NCBI GenBank assembly: GCA_944354535.1 | Contig: CALVPY010000004.1 | Span: 18,825 to 82,824, forward strand | Origin: an uncultured Clostridia bacterium | GTDB lineage: Bacteria; Bacillota; Clostridia; Christensenellales; Borkfalkiaceae | Direction: 5' to 3' | DNA: 64,000 nt | Shown here: piece after piece, positions 35,898-43,678 of the stretch | Position numbering within the stretch: position 1 is the stretch's first letter | How the letters are laid out: each line of letters starts with the position of its first letter | Notes under the pieces: generated by a model | Seen by the model: only the letters and a program-made list of their open reading frames with translations | Databases searched by the model: none | Told to the model about the DNA's origin: nothing | Made by a program: the position numbers and the translations under genes

Positions 35898-37127
35898 TTA
35901 AGATTCCGAAAGCTCCGTGATGCCGTCGATGCGCACGTCAAAGTAGGGTGCGGAGCGATGCTTGGATTCGTAGAAGATACCGTTTTCGATCGCCTCGTGG
36001 TCGGGAGTGAAGTTGTCGTCGGTGTCGACGTCCGCCATGTAGGAGGTGAGGTGCTCGCCGTTCACGGTGAACTTGGAGCAGTCGAAGACGTGAAGCTCGC
36101 CCGATTCGAGCTGAGCCCTGACCTCTGCGACTTTCTCTGCGGTGCCTTCTGCTGCCGCTGCGCCGAACTCGGTGAGGGCAACGGATTCCGTTGCAAGCGT
36201 ACCCGTCCAGTCGGCAGCGATCTCTTCGCCGTTCATAACGCAGTCGATCATGTACTCAAAGTAGGGCTCCCAGTTGACATAGGAGGAAACGATGAAGGTG
36301 TTGGGGCAGGAAGCTGCCGTGCTGCCGTTGTAGGAGACGTTGGGAACGCCTGCTTTTTCGCAGGCAGAGGGAGCGCCCATGGAGTCTGCGTGCTGCGAGA
36401 TGAGGGCAGCGCCGCGGCTGATGAGGGTATTTGCACCTTCGCGTTCGGCTCTTTCATTGAACCAGCTGCTCGTATAGGTGACTTCCATCGAAACGCTGAT
36501 GTCCGTCTCTTCTTCGACGACGGACTGCGCGCCGAGGAAGAAGGAGGTGTAGCCCGAAACGACTTCCGCATAAGGATATGCGCCGACGTAACCGATCTTG
36601 ATGTTGCCGTCTGCATCGAAGTTATTGGCTTCGAGCTCGTTCGCTTCATACATTTCAACGAGCTTCATGCCGGCAGCGACGCCTGCAAGGTATCTGCCCT
36701 GATAGATGTGAGCGAATGCATTGTGATGGTTGGCAACGCCCGCGGTGTGGGCAAGCGTACCGGTCGCATGGCAGAACTGCACATCGGGGAAGTCTTTTGC
36801 GGCCTGTAAAATGAACTCCTCGTGGCCGAAGGAATCGGCGAAGATGACGTCGCAGCCCTGGTCCACAAGGTCGGCGGCTTTATCGTAGCAGGTGTTGTCC
36901 TCGGGAGTGTTCGTCTTGATGATGAGGTGGTCTTCATCGATGCCCTTGGCGGCGCAGGCTGCCTTGATGGCGTCGAGGAAGTTCTTGTCGTACGTCGAGT
37001 TGTCGTCGTGGAGGGCAATGAAGCCGACCGTGATGCTGTCGTCGCTGCCCTCATTGCAGGAAGCGAGCAGGCATGCGCCCGTGACCGTCATGGCCGCGGC
37101 AAGACCCAAAGCCAAAAGTTTCTTCAT
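35898..37127 (-). CDS. BMP-family nucleoside-binding lipoprotein
   Basis: A 409-residue lipoprotein with a signal peptide MKKLLALGLAAAMTVTGA and lipobox (LLASC). The mature part starts ITVGFIALHDDNSTYDKNF, typical of BmpA/PnrA/Med purine-nucleoside receptors. Conserved FADSFGHEEF and RYLAGVAAGMKL strings follow. I chose ATG 37127, because AAAGGAG lies 6 bases upstream; the frame extends six codons further without support. It delivers nucleosides to the permeases encoded downstream. Confidence 0.9.
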   Translation of the reverse strand: MKKLLALGLAAAMTVTGACLLASCNEGSDDSITVGFIALHDDNSTYDKNFLDAIKAACAAKGIDEDHLIIKTNTPEDNTCYDKAADLVDQGCDVIFADSFGHEEFILQAAKDFPDVQFCHATGTLAHTAGVANHHNAFAHIYQGRYLAGVAAGMKLVEMYEANELEANNFDADGNIKIGYVGAYPYAEVVSGYTSFFLGAQSVVEEETDISVSMEVTYTSSWFNERAEREGANTLISRGAALISQHADSMGAPSACEKAGVPNVSYNGSTAASCPNTFIVSSYVNWEPYFEYMIDCVMNGEEIAADWTGTLATESVALTEFGAAAAEGTAEKVAEVRAQLESGELHVFDCSKFTVNGEHLTSYMADVDTDDNFTPDHEAIENGIFYESKHRSAPYFDVRIDGITELSES

Positions 37128-37177
37128 ACTATTCTCCTTTTGCATAATAATGCATTAAAAATTGGTACCGAGGGAAG

Positions 37178-37206
37178 AAAAAACCGCGCTGTTTTACTGC
37201 GCGCGG
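37178..37206 (-). terminator. intrinsic terminator overlapping the xpt stop codon
   Basis: On the minus strand, CCGCGC (37206-37201) pairs with GCGCGG (37189-37184), followed by TTTTTT (37183-37178). The stem includes the last codons of xpt. Expression of the transporter genes therefore depends on read-through or on a promoter I cannot identify in the 50 bases left. Confidence 0.7.
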
Positions 37207-37769
37207 AAGGTGACGCTCTCGTCGGTCATGGCGTCGATGATGGCAAGGGAATCGATGCGGACGCCCTCTTTTCTCAGCTGGTCGCCTGCTTCCTGGAATC
37301 CTTTTTCGATGGCGATGGCGCAGCCGACGAGCTCCGCCCCCGCCTCCTTGATGATGTGCATGAGCCCGCGCACGGCGTTGCCGTTGGCGAGGAAATCGTC
37401 GACGATGAGCACCTTTTCGCCCGCAGGAAGGTATTCCCTTGCGACGGCGATCTCATACGTTTCGTGATGCGTGAAGGAATAGACGGGCGCCGTATATACC
37501 GATTTGGGCATATTGGCGCTTCTATGCTTCTTGGCAAACACGGTGGGAACGTGCATGGCGATGCCCGCCGCGACGGCGAGCGCGATGCCCGAAGATTCGA
37601 TGGTGAGGATGCGGGTGACGCCCGTGCCTTCGTAGAGGCGGGCGATCTCCTTCCCGATCTCCATGATGAAGTCGGAATCCATCTGCTGGTTCAAAAAGCT
37701 CCCGACCTTGAGGACGTTCCCGGGGAGGACGGTACCTTCTTTGACGATCTTTTCTTCGAGTGCCTTCAT
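37194..37769 (-). CDS. xpt: xanthine phosphoribosyltransferase
   Basis: A 191-residue type I phosphoribosyltransferase that converts xanthine and PRPP to XMP in purine salvage. The family's N-terminal LEEKIVKEGTVLPGNVLKVG is present. The PRPP-binding loop reads VLIVDDFLANGNAVRGL, and HRSANMPKSVYTAPVYSFT is the base-recognition region. The length matches Bacillus Xpt (194). It has a clear promoter 29 bases upstream. A nucleoside importer follows in the same direction, so salvage and uptake are linked. Confidence 0.95.
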   Translation of the reverse strand: MKALEEKIVKEGTVLPGNVLKVGSFLNQQMDSDFIMEIGKEIARLYEGTGVTRILTIESSGIALAVAAGIAMHVPTVFAKKHRSANMPKSVYTAPVYSFTHHETYEIAVAREYLPAGEKVLIVDDFLANGNAVRGLMHIIKEAGAELVGCAIAIEKGFQEAGDQLRKEGVRIDSLAIIDAMTDESVTFRAQ

Positions 37770-37797
37770 TGCGTTTCCCTATTGTAAAGATAGTTTC

Positions 37798-37826
37798 ACT
37801 ATATCACATTGCCGCGAGAAAGTCAA
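37798..37826 (-). promoter_or_regulatory. promoter of xpt
   Basis: On the minus strand, TTGACT (37826-37821) and TATAGT (37803-37798) are 17 bases apart. Transcription would start near 37791, giving a leader of about 20 bases with no room for a purine riboswitch. Confidence 0.8.
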
Positions 37827-37973
37827 ATCATTCGCCATATTTCGTCATTTTTCTTGCCTGCACGTTTTTTTCTTGCCGCGATGTTCGTTTATTACATTTT
37901 TATTACAAAAGCGGGGGAGGATTTATAAAACTTTTTGCTATGCTGGATCCATCAAATCATAGGAGAATACAAT

Positions 37974-40463
37974 ATGAAAAAGGTAAAACGGATCGCCGCC
38001 GCGGCGATGGGCGCCGCGCTCTGCTTCTCGGTATGCGGCACGGCATTCCCCGTGATCGCCGGGGCGGAGACGCTTACGGGTACGCCCTATGCCGAGGACG
38101 GCAGCTACGATGTCTCCGTTCCCCACGTCGTCGTGGGTCAGGTGTTCGGCGCTTCGGACGACGCGGAGGTCGTCAGCCACAGCTTCATCGAACTTTATAA
38201 CCCCGCAAAAGAGGCAGTCTCTCTCGCGGGCTGGCAGCTTTCCTACCGCTCGAGCGCGGACGGCAAGCACAATGAAGAATGGCTGTCCCTTATGCTTGAA
38301 GGCAGCATTGCCGCCAAGGGGCACTATCTCGTGCGCTGCGGGCAGACGGACCAAGTTTCCGCGGGTGCTCTCCTCGTCCCCGAAGGGGATATGGAGTGGG
38401 ACGTGCAGCTGCACAACAAGGGCGTCGCGGTGGCGCTTTTCGACCGCGCCGTCACGCTGACCGACTCTTTTGCGGGCGCCGTTACCGACGAAAACAGGCC
38501 CGAGGGCTATGTGGACGTGCTCGCCGTGCAGGGGAACGATGCCGAGGATGCACAGATCCCGCCCGTCTATGAGGGCGCTTACGAGGACATACAGTCCAAG
38601 AAAAAGGCGGTGCGCCGCGTAAACTTCGCGGATACCGACGACAACGCCGCCGATGCGGACGAGCTTGATTATTCGGAAGTGATGCCCGAAGATAAGCCTG
38701 TCCTCAACAGCAAGGGCGAAAGCGTCACCCGTCAGACGGCATATGAAGTGAAGGAAGACAGCTTCGAAAAGGACGCCGCGCTCACCCTGAAGAAGGCAGG
38801 CGGCATCAAGCTGGGCGAGGTGAATGCGGACGGCGGCGTCGCCGAGATCGTCTCCTACAACGCCGACAACGGCAAGGCGTACGTCGTCAACGGGCAGGAG
38901 TCCATCCTCAACGTCTTCTCCGTCAACGCAGACGGCAGCTTCGGCACGGCGGAAAAACTCGATGTCAAGGCACTCATGCAGGAAGAGGACGCTTCCTTTA
39001 CCTACGGCGATATGACGAGCGTTGCCGTCGATCCCGTTCACGACCGCATCGCCGTGGCTCTGCAGGATGCCGATTACACCAAAAGCGGCCGTATCGCCGT
39101 GCTCAACTACGACAACGAGATCGTCGCTGTCTATAAAACGGGCGTGCAGCCCGATATGATCGTCTTTGCCGCCGACGGAAGATACATCCTTACGGCGGAT
39201 GAGGGCGAGCCGCGCGAGGGGTACGGCGAAAGCGCCGTCGATCCTGCGGGCAGCGTCACCGTCGTCGACACCGAGACGGATGCCGTCAAAGTGGCAGACT
39301 TTGCGGGCTTCGACGCCGCAGAGCTTGCAAAAGAGGGCGTCGTATTCAATAAGATGGACGGTGAGATCGTCTCCGCCGCGCTCGATCTGGAGCCCGAGTA
39401 CATCGCGGCCTCCGGTACGACCGCTTACGTTGCACTGCAGGAGGCCAACGCCGTTGCCGTGCTCGACATTGCATCGGGCGAGTTCACCGATATTTTCCCG
39501 CTCGGCTTTAAGGACTACGGCAAGGAAGAGAACGCCGTCGATCTCGACGATTCGGACGGCAAATATCTCCCCAAGACTTATGAAAACACTTACGGCGTCT
39601 ACATGCCCGACGGCATTTCCCTCTACGAGGCGGACGGCAGGACGTACCTTCTCACCGCCAACGAGGGCGACGCCCGCGAGTGGGGGGAATTCTGCGACGA
39701 GATCAAGCGCGATCTCACCTCCGCGGACGGCAGCGTGACCGCCGAAAAAGTGCGCGTGCTCGACAACTCGGTCAAGGCGGGCATCGGCGAGGGCAATTAT
39801 CTCTACGGCGCGCGTTCATTCAGCCTCTTCGAGGTGACGGAGGCGGGCCTCAACCTCATCTTCGACAGTGCCAACGACTTTGAGAGCAAAACGTACGAGT
39901 ATCTTCCCGAGTATTATAACGTCTCCAACGACGATATCGAACTCGAGAGCCGTTCTGCCAAGAAGGGCATCGAGCCCGAAGCGGTCACGGTGGCGGCGGT
40001 CGCAGGCAGATCATATGCCTTCATCGCCCTCGAGCGCATCGGCGGCATCATGGTCTACGATATCACCGATCCTTCCGCCGTCTCATACGTCAACTATATC
40101 AACACGCGCGATTTCAACGGCGCCACCGAGGGCGACGTCGCTCCCGAAGGGCTTGCGGTCGTTGAGAACGGGGAGGGGGTATATCTTCTTGCCGCCTTCG
40201 AAGTATCGGGTACCGTCGCTTCCTTTGAATTGACGGCAGCCGAGGAACCCACGCCCGAGCCCGAACCTGAACCCGAGCCGGAGCCCGAACCGGAGCCCGA
40301 ACCTGAACCCGAGCCGGAGCCCGAACCGGAGCCCGAACCCGAGCCCGAGCCCGAGCCCGAACCCGATACCGAGACGCCCGTCGTCTGGATCGTCGTCGGC
40401 TGTGTGGCTGCCCTCATCGTTGTCGGCGTGCTCATATGGGTGCTTGCCCGCCGCAAAAAGTAA
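37974..40463 (+). CDS. membrane-anchored choice-of-anchor I (propeller) protein with lamin-tail-like domain
   Basis: An 829-residue exported protein. A signal peptide ends near residue 28 (FPVIAGA). A lamin-tail-like beta domain (~residues 40-190, [20 protein letters not shown]) follows. A choice-of-anchor I beta-propeller spans ~265-755 ([54 protein letters not shown]). Then comes a Glu-Pro repeat spacer of about 40 residues, one membrane helix and an RRKK tail. There is no LPXTG, so it is held by the helix. Function is unknown; homologues are sometimes linked to phosphatase-like proteins. AGGAG precedes ATG 37974. Confidence 0.85.
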   Translation: MKKVKRIAAAAMGAALCFSVCGTAFPVIAGAETLTGTPYAEDGSYDVSVPHVVVGQVFGASDDAEVVSHSFIELYNPAKEAVSLAGWQLSYRSSADGKHNEEWLSLMLEGSIAAKGHYLVRCGQTDQVSAGALLVPEGDMEWDVQLHNKGVAVALFDRAVTLTDSFAGAVTDENRPEGYVDVLAVQGNDAEDAQIPPVYEGAYEDIQSKKKAVRRVNFADTDDNAADADELDYSEVMPEDKPVLNSKGESVTRQTAYEVKEDSFEKDAALTLKKAGGIKLGEVNADGGVAEIVSYNADNGKAYVVNGQESILNVFSVNADGSFGTAEKLDVKALMQEEDASFTYGDMTSVAVDPVHDRIAVALQDADYTKSGRIAVLNYDNEIVAVYKTGVQPDMIVFAADGRYILTADEGEPREGYGESAVDPAGSVTVVDTETDAVKVADFAGFDAAELAKEGVVFNKMDGEIVSAALDLEPEYIAASGTTAYVALQEANAVAVLDIASGEFTDIFPLGFKDYGKEENAVDLDDSDGKYLPKTYENTYGVYMPDGISLYEADGRTYLLTANEGDAREWGEFCDEIKRDLTSADGSVTAEKVRVLDNSVKAGIGEGNYLYGARSFSLFEVTEAGLNLIFDSANDFESKTYEYLPEYYNVSNDDIELESRSAKKGIEPEAVTVAAVAGRSYAFIALERIGGIMVYDITDPSAVSYVNYINTRDFNGATEGDVAPEGLAVVENGEGVYLLAAFEVSGTVASFELTAAEEPTPEPEPEPEPEPEPEPEPEPEPEPEPEPEPEPEPEPEPDTETPVVWIVVGCVAALIVVGVLIWVLARRKK
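40257..40368 (+). repeat. hexanucleotide Glu-Pro coding repeat with a 36-bp tandem unit
   Basis: About 18 GA(G/A)CC(C/G/T)-type hexamers encode Glu-Pro. Within them a 36-base unit is perfectly repeated at 40257-40292 and 40293-40328. It forms the wall-spanning spacer of the preceding protein. Its length could vary by slippage in steps of 6 or 36 bases without breaking the frame. Confidence 0.85.
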
Positions 40464-40500
40464 TATAACTTAACTTCTTCATACTTCTCCCTATCATTGG

Positions 40501-40531
40501 CGGGCGCCGTGAGGTGCCCGTCTCTTTTATT
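40501..40531 (+). terminator. intrinsic terminator
   Basis: CGGGCGCC (40501-40508) pairs with GGTGCCCG (40513-40520), one G-U pair, loop GTGA, followed by TCTCTTTTATT. It ends the surface-protein gene. Confidence 0.8.
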
Positions 40532-40558
40532 GCCTTTTGCAGGAGGATGTGCTACAAT
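40530..40558 (+). promoter_or_regulatory. promoter of the Nudix gene
   Basis: TTGCCT (40530-40535), 17 bases, TACAAT (40553-40558). Transcription would start near 40565, 30 bases before the start codon. Confidence 0.65.
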
Positions 40559-40594
40559 ATAGGAAAAAGCGGACGGCGGCCTGCGGGAGGGGAT

Positions 40595-40990
40595 ATGACG
40601 GAAGTTGTGGCGGCGCTTTTATGGCGCGGGGAAAGGTTTTTCATCTGCCAACGGCCCGAGGGCAAGGCGCGGGCGCATTTGTGGGAGTTCGTCGGCGGCA
40701 AAGTGGAAGCGGGGGAAACGCGTGAGGAAGCTCTCGTGCGGGAGTGCCGCGAAGAACTCGGTATAGAGGTGCGCGTCGGGGAGAAATTCATGGAAGTGAC
40801 GCACGCCTATCCCGATCTTATTGTGCATCTGACGGTGTATCACGCCGAGATCGTTTGGGGCGAGCCGCAGCTTTTCGAGCACGAAGATGCGCGCTGGATC
40901 GCGCCTTCCGAGATCGGGGAATACGCATTCTGCCCTGCCGATGAGGACATCCTGCGCGAGATCGAACGGGTTTTCGGCAAAATCTCCTGA
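40595..40990 (+). CDS. Nudix hydrolase (MutT/NTP pyrophosphohydrolase type)
   Basis: A 131-residue hydrolase with the Nudix box beginning GGKVEAGETREEALVRECRE and ending EELGIEV, which matches the 23-residue G-x5-E-x7-R-E-x2-E-E-x-G signature. Short size and the start EVVAALLWRGERFFICQRP match MutT-like enzymes that clean oxidised dGTP or other nucleotides. ATG 40595 follows GGGAGGGG; in-frame upstream codons run through the promoter. It is a single-gene unit between two secreted-protein genes. Confidence 0.9.
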   Translation: MTEVVAALLWRGERFFICQRPEGKARAHLWEFVGGKVEAGETREEALVRECREELGIEVRVGEKFMEVTHAYPDLIVHLTVYHAEIVWGEPQLFEHEDARWIAPSEIGEYAFCPADEDILREIERVFGKIS

Positions 40991-41010
40991 GATCCGACAT
41001 TTTTCGCCCC

Positions 41011-41038
41011 TTGACGAACCGAAGAAGCGTGATATGCT
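41011..41038 (+). promoter_or_regulatory. promoter of the small secreted protein gene
   Basis: TTGACG (41011-41016), 16 bases, TATGCT (41033-41038). Confidence 0.6.
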
Positions 41039-41084
41039 TGTGACAGGATAGATCGGGTATTGCCCGCAAAACAAGGAGGCTTAT

Positions 41085-41579
41085 ATGAAGGGAAAGACAA
41101 AATGTTTTGCCGTGTGTGCGCTTGCGTGCGCACTGACGGCGGCGGCAGGCACGGCGATGCTCCCCGCGGATGCGCATCGGGTGAGCGCGGCGCAAACGGA
41201 AGCGGTGGAAGCGCAGGCCGATCCCCGTGCGCTGTTTGCTTTCGTCTCTCTGCGGATGGAGGGCTCGGATGGCGAGGTGCGCGCCATCGCGAAAAATCAA
41301 TTTACCTTCCTGCCGGGTATCGTCGAAGTGCAGATCGAACTGTATTCTTCCGCCGAGTATCGGGAGAGCTATGAGGGGATGACGCTGGAGCGCCGCATTT
41401 ACATCAGCGACCTCAACCAGGGGCAAGAGCTGGTCGCAAGGGCATCCACGAACGGCGAAGAGCGCTATTGGATCGCACGCATGACGAGCGAGGTCGACGG
41501 TTCGGGCAAAGAGGAGAAGGTGATGGGTCCCAAACTCTTCAGCGGGAACGGCGATCTCATTGCTTCCTGGGGCGACTGA
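41085..41579 (+). CDS. small secreted protein of unknown function
   Basis: A 164-residue protein with a clear signal peptide (MKGKTKCFAVCALACALTAA, cleavage probably after the DAHRVSAAQ region). The mature ~125 residues look like one beta-rich domain (FTFLPGIVEVQIELYSSAEY and LERRIYISDLNQGQELVARA). There is no lipobox, membrane anchor or repeat. I do not recognise the family. AAGGAGG precedes ATG 41085. It has its own promoter and its own terminator, so it is an independent unit. Confidence 0.75.
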   Translation: MKGKTKCFAVCALACALTAAAGTAMLPADAHRVSAAQTEAVEAQADPRALFAFVSLRMEGSDGEVRAIAKNQFTFLPGIVEVQIELYSSAEYRESYEGMTLERRIYISDLNQGQELVARASTNGEERYWIARMTSEVDGSGKEEKVMGPKLFSGNGDLIASWGD

Positions 41580-41628
41580 CCGCGCAAAACATTTTTCGCG
41601 CTATTTATATTAAGGAAAAAAGCTTTCG

Positions 41629-41664
41629 GAAAGGCCGCCTTCGGGCGGCCTTTCTGTGCCTCTT
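41629..41664 (+). terminator. intrinsic terminator with UUCG tetraloop
   Basis: GAAAGGCCGCC (41629-41639) pairs with GGCGGCCTTTC (41644-41654) around TTCG, followed by a T-rich stretch to about 41664. Confidence 0.8.
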
Positions 41665-41774
41665 TGGGCTGCCGTTTAGCCGATGAATTATTGTATATTG
41701 AATAACATCAAGGGAAGTTATCGAAAATATCATAAAAAACGATAGCACGCGGAGCGTTTCCTTTCACAATGTGT

Positions 41775-41803
41775 TTGACAGAGTACCCCCTCCGCGCTAT
41801 AAT
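41775..41803 (+). promoter_or_regulatory. consensus promoter of the ATP synthase operon
   Basis: TTGACA (41775-41780), 17 bases, TATAAT (41798-41803): a perfect sigma-A promoter. The leader is about 50 bases. An A+T-rich stretch (41690-41760) upstream could act as an UP element. No gene is seen between 41655 and 41858. Confidence 0.9.
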
Positions 41804-41858
41804 AGAGGGCGATTTTCGGGGACTGCGCCCTTTGGCGCTTTCCGCGGAAGGAGGAACT

Positions 41859-42713
41859 ATGAGCAAAAAAAAGACAGCGGTCTTTCTGATCGTCGCTGCC
41901 GCCGTCATCGCGGCGCTCGTTGTGGGCATCGTCCTTACGGACGGGCTCTACGAAAAGGCGGGCTCCGTCAACGAGACGATGCAGGACGCCGTGCTGCACG
42001 AGGGCGATAAAATAAGCTTTTTCGGGCTTGCCGTCAATCCCGCCGTCCTCTCGGCATTCGTCGTCACGGGCATCCTGCTTATTTTTGCGGCTATCGTGCG
42101 CATCTTTGTCATTCCCAAGTTTTCCTATATCCCAAGTAAGTTCCAGCTGCTTCTGGAGCAGGCGGTGGGGATGTTCGAAAACCTTGCAAAGACCAACAGC
42201 CCGCACCGCAACAACTTTTTGGGGGCATACCTCTTTGCGGCGGGGGCGTACATCAGCATCGGCACCCTGTTTGAGCTCGTCGGCATCCCGTGGATGACGG
42301 CGGCGGGGGCTTCCGTTTCGCTGCCCGCGCCCCTTTCCGACATCAACGGCGCGATCATGATGGGGTGTCTTTCCTATCTCGTCATCCTCTCGGGCGGCAT
42401 CCTTTCCAACGGATTCCGCGGCGTGGGGCGGACGCTGAAAGAGTTTTCCCTGCCTATCTCCATGAGTTTCCGTCTCTTCGGCGCGCTTTTGTCGGGGCTG
42501 CTCGTCACCGAGCTCGTCTATTCCTATCTCGCGCTCTCCTTCGTGCTGCCCGTCGTCGTGGGCGTGCTCTTCACCATTCTGCACGCCCTCATCCAGACGT
42601 ATGTGCTCACCATGCTCACGGCGCTCTTCTACGGCGAAGTGAGCGAGCCGCCCGTCCTCAAACCCAAGACCAAAAAACAAAAGAAAGTTCCTTCGGAGGT
42701 CACATCCAAATGA
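41859..42713 (+). CDS. atpB: F-type ATP synthase subunit a
   Basis: A 284-residue polytopic membrane subunit that forms the ion half-channels next to the c-ring. The C-terminal half has the family's helices. The essential Arg lies in LKEFSLPISMSFRLFGALLS, and ILHALIQTYVLTMLTALFYG is the last helix. ATG 41859 follows AAGGAGG at 6 bases. Its stop overlaps the atpE start (ATGA). There is no atpI gene in front. The C-terminus has a basic tail (KPKTKKQKK). Confidence 0.93.
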   Translation: MSKKKTAVFLIVAAAVIAALVVGIVLTDGLYEKAGSVNETMQDAVLHEGDKISFFGLAVNPAVLSAFVVTGILLIFAAIVRIFVIPKFSYIPSKFQLLLEQAVGMFENLAKTNSPHRNNFLGAYLFAAGAYISIGTLFELVGIPWMTAAGASVSLPAPLSDINGAIMMGCLSYLVILSGGILSNGFRGVGRTLKEFSLPISMSFRLFGALLSGLLVTELVYSYLALSFVLPVVVGVLFTILHALIQTYVLTMLTALFYGEVSEPPVLKPKTKKQKKVPSEVTSK

Positions 42714-43150
42714 AACAGCTCACTTCTATGAAAAAGATCGTCTTTGCAGTCTGCATCGTCTTTGCGCTCCTTTCCGCGGCGCTCCTCATCACGGGCTTTG
42801 CGATGAACGCGAACGAGCCCGCCTTTACGGATCCCGTTCTCGTCGTATTCGCCGAAGAAGCGGCGGGGGAGACGGCTGATGAAACGCAGCCCGCCGAAGA
42901 GACGGCGGAAGAGGCGGAGGATAGCTCCATCGGCGCCAAGGCGATCGGCGCGGGCATCGCGGTCGGGCTTGCGGCTGCTGCGGGCGCCGTCGGCATGGGC
43001 ATCGCGGTCGCCAAGACGAGCGAAGCAACGGCGCGCCAGCCCGAAGCGGAGGGCAAGATCCGTTCTTCTTTGATGCTCGGCCTCGTCTTCATCGAGACGG
43101 CGATCATCTACGCCCTCATCGTCGCCATCCTCATCATCTTCGTCCTGTAA
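42710..43150 (+). CDS. atpE: F-type ATP synthase subunit c with an unusual N-terminal extension
   Basis: A 146-residue protein; usual c subunits have 70-90. Residues ~8-30 are a signal-like hydrophobic helix (MKKIVFAVCIVFALLSAALL). A ~45-residue segment rich in Glu, Asp and Ala follows (EEAAGETADETQPAEETAEE). Residues ~73-146 form the c hairpin with the polar loop ARQPEAEGK and the ion-binding carboxylate in FIETAIIYAL. Aligned with the Na+ c subunit of Ilyobacter, the Gln ligand of helix 1 is Met here, which favours protons. GGAGGT precedes ATG 42710. Confidence 0.9.
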   Translation: MKQLTSMKKIVFAVCIVFALLSAALLITGFAMNANEPAFTDPVLVVFAEEAAGETADETQPAEETAEEAEDSSIGAKAIGAGIAVGLAAAAGAVGMGIAVAKTSEATARQPEAEGKIRSSLMLGLVFIETAIIYALIVAILIIFVL

Positions 43151-43162
43151 CGGAGGGCAGCC

Positions 43163-43678
43163 ATGCTGTACAATATCGCGGCAGTGCCGCTCAACATCGA
43201 TTGGCAGCAAATTTTGCTGCACCTTCTCAATTTCGTCATCCTCTTTGCGGGGCTGTATCTCCTTTTGTATAAGCCCGTCAAGGCGTTCATGCAAAAGCGC
43301 AGGGAACACTACGAGAAGATGGACAAAGACGCTGAGGAACAGTCCAAAAAGGCGGACGCGGCGCGCGCGGAGTACGAAGAAAAGCTCTCTTCGTGCGACC
43401 GCGAGATCGAAGAAAAGCGCGCGGCGGCAAAGAAGGAGCTCGACCATTACGAACAGATGAGAAAGAGCGCCGCCGAAGAGGAGGCGGACGCCATCCTTGC
43501 GGAAGCGCGCAAGAAGGCAGCCGAAGAAAAGCGGCACGCCCTGCGCGCGGCACGGCGGGAAATTTCCGCGCTCGTTTCGGATGCGACGGAAAAACTCGTC
43601 TTGAAAGAGACGGCGCAGGAAGCATACGATCAGTTCCTCGACGCCGCCGACGATAAGCATGAGGAGCCCCGCGCATGA
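43163..43678 (+). CDS. atpF: F-type ATP synthase subunit b
   Basis: A 171-residue peripheral-stalk subunit. A single N-terminal membrane helix (HLLNFVILFAGLYLLLYKPV, ~residues 20-40) is followed by a long charged coiled coil (residues ~45-150). Length and layout are normal for a free b subunit, so no delta domain is fused to its C-terminus. The stop overlaps the atpA start by 4 bases (ATGA). It anchors the stator to F1, here presumably through the delta-like domain at the front of alpha. Confidence 0.92.
   Translation: MLYNIAAVPLNIDWQQILLHLLNFVILFAGLYLLLYKPVKAFMQKRREHYEKMDKDAEEQSKKADAARAEYEEKLSSCDREIEEKRAAAKKELDHYEQMRKSAAEEEADAILAEARKKAAEEKRHALRAARREISALVSDATEKLVLKETAQEAYDQFLDAADDKHEEPRA

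Noticed and set aside
40257-40368. A CRISPR-like repeat array in the Glu-Pro coding region.
   Set aside because: The repeats are contiguous hexamers and one tandem 36-mer inside a gene, with no unique spacers and no cas genes nearby.
43151-43678. A hidden atpH gene in another frame between atpE and atpA.
   Set aside because: The only coding frame with family features here is atpF. The alternative frames are Arg/Ser-rich shadows, and the delta signature is found in frame at the start of atpA.
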